Assembly: GCA_902729315.2 (NCBI GenBank)
Contig: LR746274.1
Location: 6,879,037 to 6,943,036 of the forward strand
DNA: 64,000 bases
From: Spirodela intermedia
Taxonomy: Eukaryota > Streptophyta > Magnoliopsida > Alismatales > Araceae
Direction of reading: 5' to 3'
Shown piece by piece: positions 23,720-33,546 of this stretch (position 1 is the stretch's first letter; every line of letters begins with the position of its first letter). Below the pieces are notes generated by a model. That model saw nothing but the letters and a program-made list of their open reading frames with translations, did no database searches and was not told where the DNA came from. Position numbers and translations under genes: made by a program.

Positions 23720-25483
23720 CCTTGATGTGACTTAGTCGTTGTATAGTAAATCACGCAAATTTAAAATTTATAAAACTAGAAAATACGAAACTTTGGATAT
23801 TTAGAAGTATTTCTAAACAAATATATCAATTATAACTCAATACAACTTTCAAAAATAGTGATAATTTTTTAGGTCGATCACAGAGATATAATATAATATT
23901 AGGTAATTATTCAGAATTTTCCTCAAAGAATACTATTTTTTATGAATTTTACATTAGGAAATAAAAAAGAAATATATTTAAAATTCACGAAAAAAGGGAA
24001 ATAAGGGTGTAGACGTCAAGATGACGTTAGCGCCTGACGAACACGAATTGGGCAGAACTCAGTTTTGCCCGACAATTCTTTCGTAAGCAATTACAGACAA
24101 TTTAATTGATCAAATTAAGATTTGTAAAAGCTGAAAGAATCGTAATGGAATGAAGTATATCTTGGTAAATTTAAATCACACAAATTATCACTAAATGAAG
24201 CAGAAATTAAGTTGAAAGTAGGAAAATAGAGTTCTGACACCATGGCGGCGATGCATTGGCGATGCATTGGCGATGCATCAGAATCCTGAGCGTTCGGGAG
24301 GATCGTTGTGTAGTGTCCACAACCTTGAAAGCTCTCCTTAGACAAGGACAACGTGGGTAATATCTAGATCTCTTTGCAAAGTCTAGAGATCAATGAAATG
24401 GGTCGTCAAATTGTCTTCAGCAGCTGTCACCTAGTGAAGTGGAAAAGCGACGACTTTGCGGCTGTTCGGCGATTGTCACCCGATAGAGAGGAGTTGGATA
24501 GAGGTGGGGCGCATGTTAGGGAGCTTCATCCTCAAGTCCGGGCAACAAGAAGAGGCTTTTCATCGCATCCGATATGTTTTCAGGAGGTGGTGACTCGTCT
24601 CCCAGTGGATCGTCCTCTTCCCGACGATAGCTTATTCGTCGATCAATCAGAGATGCTTTACTCGATAGATTCACAATCCTTTTATCACGAATCATTCAAC
24701 AATTTTAGTAACAATGCTCTGTGAATCACATTGATGAAATTTTTGCCAATGATCTAGCAATTTTGACGGCTTAATCCTTCATCAGCGATCTACAGGAAAG
24801 TCGTGATAATCAGATAAAAAATATGAGTTTTGGTTATGAGATGAATCAAAACCGCGTCGGTTGCCCGAATGTATGAGAGCGATTGACATAAGTACTCTAA
24901 TGTCCTTATAAAATGACGTCATTATGGTATATCTCTGTTATAAATAAGAGGTATTATAGGGATTAAAATGATTTAAGCCTTCTGAGGAAGGTGTGACACG
25001 GCTTTAGTCCCACATCATTTGTGCACCGAAGTTTTGGGCAAATATATAGTAATATTATATTTGCAAGTAAGTCCCTTTCTCCTGTATGTACGACCACTCC
25101 TTGCCCCACAGTCGGCTGGCCACTAGTGACATGGAAGGAGAGTGGCACACATGTGCCCCCATTAGTCCTAGCCGCTCGAGCCTCTACTTGCGGCTCCTCT
25201 CCGACTGTGCTTTTGACCCACTTGCGGGCCCGATTGGCCAGTGGGTGTCCCCCATTTTGCTATATTTTTATTTTAATTTCTTTTTCTTCATTTATCTCAA
25301 AAAATAAGACTATAAAAATCATATAAATTCATATAAAATTACATAATTACCCAAAAATTCATGTTAATCAACTAAAAACCACTTTTTACACTTTAACACA
25401 AATATAAGTCTATTTATCATGAGTTAAGGCTAAAAATATATTATTTACTAATTATTAACTCATGATAATGAAAACTTATTGAT
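23720..25483 (-). repeat. ~1.7-kb repeat, copy C5 (full length, inverted)
   Basis: Full-length copy in minus orientation. It starts TTGATGTGACTTAGTCGTTG and ends in the ATTAACTCATGATAATG hairpin arm near 25470. Conserved landmarks include GTCCCACATCATT (25005-25020), TATATAG about 27 bp later, and the 'ccacttgcgggcc' block. No coding capacity. Confidence 0.78.
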
Positions 25484-26689
25484 TCCCTTACTAGTGATCC
25501 TCTTGGTGAGAGAGTTTGATCTTAGTAAGGATAGTTAGGGATCATGATTAAGGTATTTCACTAGCCATGACACTAGGTGAGACTTGATCTCAATCCACCA
25601 TTCATTTACCTTCTTTATTCTCTTAGGCTTCATGATCTCTTCATTGCCAAGATTGATCCGGCCTAGGATTGAGTAAGAAAGAGTACGTGAATTAGAGTAC
25701 ACACCAAATTTGATTTCTATCCCTTGTGATCCCATGATCCCTTGTTAAGTCAAGGTAGAGCACATTTCTAAGAGTGAAGGGGATTGAATGAGGTTAGAAG
25801 TAGTTTAGGATTCCCTTATCCCCTTTATTGATATCCAAAGTGACATGAAGTGATATAAAGAGTTGGGATATTTAATTCTGCACAGTAGGACTTTAGTTAT
25901 TCAACTAGTGAACCGAATTGACTCTCCTGATCTAATTCCTCATGGATTGTTGATTGAGAAGTCAACAATTTAGGTTTCATCCCTTCCTCTCTTTTGTGTT
26001 ACACTTAGTTTTCTTCCTTCTTTGTATCTCATTCTTCATCAAAAATTTAATCGTGATATTAAGTTAAATCTCTTGTTAGTTTAGACAATTCTTTGTGGTT
26101 TGAGTTGGATACTACTTAAACTATATTGATTAGTATCATTAGGAAGACATCCACATATTATAAGTTTTATTTTTTGACACTACTTAATTATGAAAATTTT
26201 GAGTGACCAATTTCAAGGAACAAGGTATGTGTACTTTGAAGAATTTGTTGGAATAATATCAAATAAATTTTGAACAAATTTGAGAAAGATTGAGTTAAGC
26301 AATGTACATGAAATCATGTCATTTAACTTTTTTTGTTGAACTTGGTAAGATTGTGAGTAAAGTCGACCTCAAGATAATAGTTCTTTAAGATCAGCAAGAT
26401 GTTTTTCAAATAATTTCTTTAAATATAGTGACTTGAGTATAAAACTGATATTTCAATTATTTTCTTTATCTTGGTAAAAGATGAGTTGATCAAAATAGTT
26501 AAAACCATGTGGTTTGACAAATATCTGAAGATTAACTTGTTTGACTAATTAAGGGCATCAATATATGAGAAAATTCAAAATTAATTGCTAACCTCTATTT
26601 CTCTGTTATGTATTATGCTAACAATCATATTGAATTACTATTGGGGAAAGACAAGGTGAAGGAAAATTTTAAGTAGAAAAATTAGCTTC
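25484..26689. other. AT-rich inserted DNA, nothing recognised
   Basis: No gene, RNA or known element motif could be supported. Some stretches near 26160-26640 have the low-complexity look of decayed retrotransposon DNA, but no protein motif survives in any frame I checked. Confidence 0.4.
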
Positions 26690-27060
26690 GGAGCAAGTAG
26701 AAATCATACCTTGCCTCACACACTAGTCGTCCCTTGATGATGTAGAAGAGTGATGCACACATGCTCCACATGGTTCCTTGAGCCACTTGAGCCTAGCTCT
26801 TGATTCCCCCAATTAAGTTACCCATTCAAGTGTAGTGCCCTCTAGGTCAACTAACAAGTGATGACTGGACAACATGTCCCCCTCCTTTTATTATTTATTA
26901 TTTTATTATTTTATTTTAACTTGAAACATAAATACAAAGTCATCACATAATCACGTTTTTTTTGGATTTTTAAAAAATATAATACTATTTATCATGAGTT
27001 AAAATATTAAATATATCATTAAATTTACTATTAACTCCTGATAATAGAGACTTATTATCT
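26690..27060 (-). repeat. ~1.7-kb repeat, copy C6 (fragment, inverted, old)
   Basis: Diverged fragment of the hairpin end and GC-richer block. It has 'gatgcacacatgctcc' near 26750, 'tcaactaacaagtgatgac' near 26848 and the TATTTATCATGAGTTAAAAT / ATTAACTCCTGATAATAG end at 26988-27050. Confidence 0.6.
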
Positions 27061-27074
27061 CATAAGGATTAGAG

Positions 27075-28060
27075 AGATACGAAGAAGTGGAATTGATAAA
27101 ATCACATGTCTCATAGTCATGAAGTATATCATTCCATAAGCCTTCAAGAACTCTTTAATCAAAGAAGTTACTATGAGAAATGTTTTCCTTGATGAACTTG
27201 ATAACACTGAAAATAAGTTCAAAGCAAGCAATATCTTACCAAAACTAATATATATGAGATATAAGGGTAAAATAAACATAAGAGAATATATTCTTAAAAT
27301 ATCTTATCATATCTTAAAACTAAAGGTACTAAAGTTAGAGCTATTAGAAGATTCATTTGTGCACTTAACTTTGCTTTGCATTATTGCACAATTTAGTTAG
27401 TTCAGTTGAGTTGTGATTTTTAAAGAGATAAATGGTTCATTAATGAGTTCATATAACACTAGGTGTAAGAAGAGAAAAGGCTGAAGTTATAGAGACATGA
27501 AAGTGTTCATTCAACTATGACCTCAAATGACAAGACTAGTAGTAGGTCCAAAGGCGATGAAGTTGCCCATGAGCCACTATTAAAGAAACAACAAAAGAAC
27601 TAAGATAACAAATCTACTTATTTTTCTTACATACATGATGAAAACATGAAGAATGATTTCATCAAGTATCATATTTGGCATATAAAAAAAGTTGACATTC
27701 TCACTATAGTTTATTTAGAGATTAATTTAACTTATATACCCTTACATGGTGAATATATTTCAATGCTACTTTTCAGATAAATATATTTATATAAGATTGC
27801 CTCCATTGTCAAAAGTCAATTGATGGTGAAAAATACATATATACATGTGATGAAATGTGGTGAAATTTGAATGATACTTATATTCTACCATCTTCTATAT
27901 GGAATTTGATTCTTATTTGTAATTTAGACAAATTTGATTGTGGTTGTCTATTCAAAATAGAAAATTTAGTATCTTTAATTATTCAAATCACATTAACCCG
28001 TATCAATTTATGATAATCTATATGTGATTGATATCACAGCCTCTTTTAATCAAATCATAA
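27075..28060 (+). mobile_element. Copia-type retrotransposon gag/pol remnant
   Basis: The plus-strand translation keeps Copia gag features: an open frame at 27173-27400 with KLIYMRYKGKINIREYIL and LKLKVLKLELLEDSFVHL. A basic stretch and the remnant of the zinc-knuckle region follow (about 27560-27720). The GAG-pre-integrase type segment comes next (about 27790-27960, with CQKSIDGEKYIYT and, later, NLDKFDCGC). There are many stops. RT, RNase H and LTRs of this copy were not found. The element is decayed and cannot move by itself. Confidence 0.7.
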
Positions 28061-28306
28061 ACATAAGTTCAAAGAGTACACAAAAAATTAATCAACGAAA
28101 ATTTTGATTCACTATGGCAAGAGATTATATCATTTCTCTAAAAATAAAATCAATCAACTTGTGTCTGATACAATTTTTGATCTAGTTGATTACAAGAAAT
28201 TTGACATGCGTTCAATTGTGTCAAAAGGAAATGAATAAATGTAAGGAGATCAGGGGCCAATTAAGCTTTAGATGTCTTAAATTTAATAAATAAAAATATT
28301 TCCTAC
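28061..28306. other. End of the insertion, nothing recognised
   Basis: AT-rich sequence between the Copia remnant and the resumed bL19m pseudogene. It ends CCTACA immediately before the exon 3 remnant. Confidence 0.4.
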
Positions 28307-28395
28307 AGAAGTAGACAAAGGAGACAGGGATACACCTAATATAAAGCTTGGCTATATTGCCCTACTCAAAGTGGAAGGTCTTTAGGATGTGATAA

Positions 28396-28619
28396 TGTTA
28401 GGACACTGCATCCTAACACAGGAAATCATGGGAAATCATAGTCAAAGAAGCGGAATGACGGAGGGAAGATAGTTCAAACCCTAGCACCGGAAATGGGGAT
28501 GTTCGAGAGCCCACGCTCTCCCCAGATGACCTCAAGTCTCCCAAAAGCTAGCTTACTCTCCCTGATTCCCTCATTTAGTAAGGGATGGGGACTATTGGGC
28601 TTTGGCTAGTGGCCTCACA
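28396..28619. mobile_element. 224-bp solo LTR with 5-bp target duplication
   Basis: Absent from the intact bL19m intron at the matching site (about 9112-9117). It is flanked by the direct repeat GATAA (28391-28395 and 28620-28624), starts TGTTAGGAC and ends CCTCACA. The TG...CA ends with a 5-bp duplication fit a solo LTR or a very short TRIM-type element. The first 23 bp fold on themselves (TGTTAGGA / TCCTAACA). The insertion is younger than the segmental duplication. Confidence 0.8.
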
Positions 28620-29215
28620 GATAATTCCATTTGGTTAGTGACGAGGGTAATATACGGTCATGAACTTAAATCTTTTATGGTTTTCTGATTACGGGGTGTC
28701 AATATTGAAGGGCATTGTGATTGATGACCACAATACTGGCCTGCAGACCACATTACGGACTACAAAGAATGGTAGCAGGTGTAGGAACGGAGTCTGTTTT
28801 CCCACTGTAAGTTTGGCTGGCTGTCTCACTTCTCACGAATATTTATAAAACAAAATTAGAGAGTAAATATTAGGAAGTATTTTTGCAGTTATGAAGACAT
28901 TACTTCAAAACATTTGCAACATAGTGAATCAATTAGACAGGATGTCCATTCATCACTCGGATACCATTAAAATTAGGCTCTGGGAAGCCACCACCGGCTG
29001 TTTAGTTGCTGAAGGCAAGTAGCCAAAGCCATAAACGTGATGAATAATAGTATCCACAGGTGGCCAGAAAAGTAATAAGGAAAGGATTCTCATCCCACCA
29101 TATGCATTTTCAGCCAAACACAAATGACTGATCCTGACACATTATGGTTCTTTCTGTAGTTCCTTGGTTCATCCTCGGTGAGTTTGTGGTGTATTGACTG
29201 CTACATGTGGGTGAT

Positions 29216-29670
29216 CACTGTACAATCCAAATGAATATGAGATATGGTCTGGGATTTATCTTTGCAGTTGTTCATAGCATGTGAACATGATGATTTGCAG
29301 TTTTCCTGTTCCTGCAAAAAGTTAGTTATTATTTTGAATAAAAAACTAGACCTGATAACTTTTTGAAAATTGATGACTGTACAATCCAAATGAATATGAG
29401 ATGTGGTCTAGGGTTTATCTTTGCAATTCCTCGTTGTATGTGAACATGAGGATATGTGTTTTTCTTGTTCGTGAATAATAGTTAATTATTATTTTAGATC
29501 AAAAACTCGTATTGATAATGTTTTTGAAAGAGACGAGTGTACAATCTACATTAGTATGATATTTGGTCATTGTTTGAAGTACATGAAAATGAGGGTATGC
29601 TCTTTTTCTGTTTGTGAAAATTAATTAATGACTAATTTCCATCATCAATTAGTACCTGATAATGTTTGTT
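29216..29670 (+). repeat. Tandem ~160-bp repeat, three units, in the bL19m pseudogene
   Basis: Units start near 29216, 29373 and 29538. Each has the 'acaatccaaatgaatatg' or similar segment followed by 'tttatctttgca' and 'gtgaacatga' segments. The third unit is more diverged. The intact gene has two units at 9677-9995. Confidence 0.8.
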
Positions 29671-30333
29671 TAAAGCAGTTCAGAAGATGGTAGACTGCTT
29701 GAAGGATTTGTAAACCTTATAAGAGAATGAGGTTTTGGCTGTGATGTAACTATTATTGAGATCCATTGTTTTATATTGAGTGCGATATCTCTGAGATTGG
29801 GTTGGGTCTTCACGAGTCAGCTAGTCTTTTATTGGGATCATCTTAGCCTGAGAAAGTAGGTATATTCTTCTGAATCAGCTTGAAATATGAGATGACTTTA
29901 AAAAAAATAAATCAATGAAAGCATCCCTAGTAATTTCGAATATTTGGCTAAAATACATAATCACTGAATGGGTCGACTCCAGTTTTGGCACCATTTTATC
30001 AACCCCCTCCTTCCAGTCTCTTGCGACTACTCAATCAGAAAAATCGTTTTTCTCATTTGGATCTTGAAAGCTCCAATGATCTATTTTTATCTAATGAGAT
30101 TAGACATTTAGTACAAATATGATCTAATCGTGGCGCTTCGTTTGGGTCCGTTCTAATGCGGAAAACCATGCTCTCCGGAACATTTTTCTGATGTTCTTCG
30201 TTCATTCATTCATTTATTCATGGTCAGGTACTCCCCGAACATCAAGGAGATGAAGTTGCCGGACAAGAAGGACGTCCGGAAGGCAAAGCTCTATTTCATG
30301 AGGAACAGGATGAACGCTCAGCAGCAGAAATGA

Positions 30334-31880
30334 AAGACTCTTCCAGGAAAAAAGTCAAACATTCACGAATTTTTGGGTTTCCTTTTTCTTCGCGATTTTT
30401 CCTTCTCGCCGGCGAAGGAAAAATAAAATTCTCTGATTTCCCCCAGATAAAATGGCGCCTATTTATTGGGCGCTATAATGGAGGACGAACCATGTCGGTG
30501 CTTGGATCTAATGGGCCAAATGGGCCCTCTGATATCGGGACCGAGCCTCGTTAAGTGGGCCAAGTGTCTATCGATAACAGGTCAGCCCTTGTTCTGCTAT
30601 CTGTGGTATTCTGCAATTCGGCCTCGAAGGGGTCCAAACCCGAGAGCTGGGGCCAACGAAGTGACGGCTCGAGATCGTCAGTATAAATTAGGGTAAGAAA
30701 AGAGGGGACCGATAGTTTTATTTATTGTTATAAATAAGCCCCGTTGTGGGCCCCACCAACCTCGAAATCCCACTTACCACTTCGGACAAGCTAAGCCCGT
30801 TCTTCTTTAAGAATGCGGGGCCCATCACCAGCTCGGGCTGTCGGCACCCCCCACGCCGTGACGTAATCTGTGTAGAGATAGAGAGAGAGAGAGGGAGTTT
30901 AATTAATGAGTTGGGATCTGATAATATTAATTATAAATGACCCATCAACTCTGGGAAGGGGCAGAGGGACTTTAAAAAAAGAAGGGGTGAGCCTCCAACT
31001 CCCCCCCTCCCATCTCTCTGTCGCTCTCCCTCTCTCTCCCTCCTCTCTCTCTCTCTCTCTCTCAAAGAGAGGGACGGCGATGCCTCCTCATCACTCAACG
31101 AACCCTCTTTTAATGACCCGGCGGCCCTCTCCCACCCATTATCGCACCCAGCCAATAAAAATACAGGAAAGTAAATAAAAAAGTAAGTAAAACCCAATAA
31201 ATTAAATGAAACCCAATGAATAGTTTCGATCGGCGCATTAAACCTCCCCCGGTGGAAATAAATAAATCTCTTCTTATATAAGTGTTCTATGGATTACCCA
31301 AAAACCCAGCCCTCAAAGGTTGGACTTCTATTCGACCTACCCCCAAGAAAGGTGGAAACTTTGGCGCGGGATGGGACTATGCTCACAGTTCAACGCACGT
31401 CAAATCACCGATACCACCAAATACAGCCTTTTTTGGGTGGGCACATAAGTCAAAATTCGTACAAACTAATTTAGCCCCCCCTCGTGTGTGGGAAATGCTC
31501 AGTTTTGGCTTTTTCCGCTTCGAGGAAGTTTATAAAATGGGGGCATAAACTAGAGAGGTAGGTTATTATTTCACGGAATTGTTTTTTGGCATATGTGGGT
31601 GTTGTTGTAGGAGGGGGACCCACGTCGTGGATTGACACCACTGATCAGATGAAGGTTCGAAGAATTTCTTTTTTAAAAAAATTCTACTGTTTTTTCAACG
31701 ATTATGTTCTTGAAAATCAGGGCATTTTTTTTTTTTACTGGTAAGTGGGTAATTTGATCCAAAATTACTCGTGGAAAAACCACCAAGAACGAGCTCACCT
31801 CAAAGGCCAAAGCCTTCAACGGCAGGGCATTAAAATGGAAGAAAAGGTATAAAATATTTTATGGAAATTCAGTACAAAAA
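30334..31880. repeat. Tail of duplicated unit, copy C
   Basis: Closely follows 10621-11935 block by block: the 'ctcttccaggaa' 3' UTR segment, the TGGGCC-rich segment near 30510, a CT tract (31037-31061), the 'cgacggcgatgcctcctca' type segment and the 'cagccctcaaaggttggac' segment. Copy C also carries a stretch at 30720-30900 not seen in copy A. No gene recognised. Confidence 0.85.
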
Positions 31881-32345
31881 TTGTTAGTTTCCAAAATAGG
31901 TGTCCAAAGAGGCACAATACGTACTTAGTTGTTCGCACAATCATGGTAATTTTTTAAAAACTATTTCTAATAAATCCAGTGAAGTTAGAATTTTAAAACA
32001 CTTTTTTCTATTTTTTAAAATATCATTCAAGGTATATATTATCATATTATTGGCCTTTCACAACAGAAGGCGTAAGGGTGTCAGCAGGCCAGCTCAGAGC
32101 GATGTGGGTCCAGGCTTTTCACAACTCAACGTGTATCCAGGCCTGGATGCGCCCCAGACACCCTGAGAAAGCTCTCGGAAGATGAGTTCTACGCCATGCC
32201 TTTTAAATGCATGACGATGACGCAGTGCTTTCTGGGTCCCTGCATGAGAGAGAGGAGAGGAGAGATGGGCTCTGACGTAGACAATGGTTGAACAGCCTTG
32301 TGGCGACAATGCTGAGGTAGAGTCTGGGATTACCCCCGTCCAAAT
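31881..32345. repeat. Flank of the duplicated unit, copy 4 (start of a third unit)
   Basis: Diverged copy of 1-400 and 12990-13260, with the 'cgtaagggtgtcag' (32071) and 'gggattacccccgtccaaat' (32327) landmarks. Homology ends at about 32345, before any FAH exon. The third unit is only a stub, and the GA tract here is very short. Confidence 0.8.
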
Positions 32346-32859
32346 GACGACATCTTTTTCTGCAGGATGGAGGCTTGGTGGGCTTGATCTCCTGTTATTC
32401 TAACACCAGCGATGGCGGACGGTTGCAGTGTAATTAAAAAGGGGCGCATATGTCGTCACATGGAGCAAGCCCGAAGAATATTCGCGCATCATCTCGCGCA
32501 AGGAAGAGTTGCCGTTGGGGGGCTCATCGTATGAGTTGCCGTCCTAAGGAACTCTGCCTCCGTCTCTCTCTCTCTCTCTCTCTCTCGCTCTCTCTCTCTC
32601 TCTTCTAGGGAGGTACCTGCGGAGTGCGGTGCTGGGCCAAGGCTTCAAAGTGACTGGTGCAGAATGCTTCAAAATGATAGTATCCTTTGATAGGCTTAGC
32701 AGCAAGCGGGTTTTAGCTGGGATTGGGGACGAAAGGCACTGGTAGTCCTTCAAGAATCACTATGGCATTTGGTGGGCTAGGGGAATGTGAGGAATGAGTC
32801 TAGAAACCGCCGGAAAATAGTACTGCGATCCCTCCAACCCCCTCTCTCTTCCTCTCTCG

Positions 32860-32900
<41 letters not shown>

Positions 32901-33404
32901 TATATCTCTCCTTATATATATAATAAGCAGATTTATTTACTCTTGGCGTGTACAGAAGAACCTGTCATGAAAAAGTCAGCGAGGTGGGAAAGAAACACAC
33001 GCACGCGTTCTCTCTCTTCTAGAGAGAGAGAGAGAGCCCCGGGGGGGCGGCGCAATTGTCAGTATTTAAGAAGATGATGTCGTTTCATCTCTTCCCTTGC
33101 GTCATTTTGACAGATGGAGAGAGGCAGGGACGCGGGGAGGGATCGATGTTGTTCCTGAGCTTCTTCCTCTCCCAGATTTCACGAAAAAGGGACAGAGATC
33201 TACTTTCTTCAAAACAGCGTGTAATTTTTTCATTTCCCTTGCGCAGTTCAGATAGATAGAGAGAGACGAAGAGAGGGAGGGAGCTAGAGAGGGAGATCTG
33301 TAATTCAGCAGAGCCTGCGGTTTGTTCTCTTCCCTTATGTGATTCCGAGAGAGAGGGAGAGAGAGAGAAGGGAAGACTGTTGTTTCTCCTCTCCCCCATA
33401 TGTG

Positions 33405-33435
<31 letters not shown>

Positions 33436-33546
33436 ACGCCTATGACAATACAAGCAGCTTCAAATTCTGTATTTCGTCTCTTCATACCAATCGAAACCTT
33501 CACCTCCATCCCCACCTTCTCTCCCTAAAGCACATCGTCAAACGCA
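32346..33546 (+). promoter_or_regulatory. Upstream region and leader of the WRKY gene, GA/CT-rich
   Basis: Contains CT runs (32561-32602, 32862-32899), a possible TATA box (TATATATA near 32913) and GA runs (33018-33036, 33407-33434). A TTGAC W-box core sits near 33107. Between 33070 and 33435 a unit of pyrimidine-rich 'ttctcttcccttrygtgat' type followed by a GA tract recurs about four times in diverged form. Transcription start not determinable from sequence alone. Confidence 0.45.

Larger units (their letters stand above)
16118..30333 (+). pseudogene. bL19m pseudogene, split by an 11.8-kb insertion
   Basis: Homology to the bL19m gene resumes in intron 1 (16118 matches about 8470). The exon 2 remnant is 16332-16462, with an in-frame TAG and a 2-bp deletion. 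It stops after the codons for 'VDE'. Exon 3 resumes at 28307-28383 without its first residues. Exon 4 is about 28690-28816 and lacks its acceptor and first nine codons. Exon 5 (30228-30333) is intact and still ends in TGA. The promoter, exon 1 and the region between exons 2 and 3 are gone. Introns also match, including the intron 4 tandem repeat. Between 16463 and 28306 lies unrelated repeat DNA. The remaining exons cannot be joined into a full protein. Confidence 0.92.
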
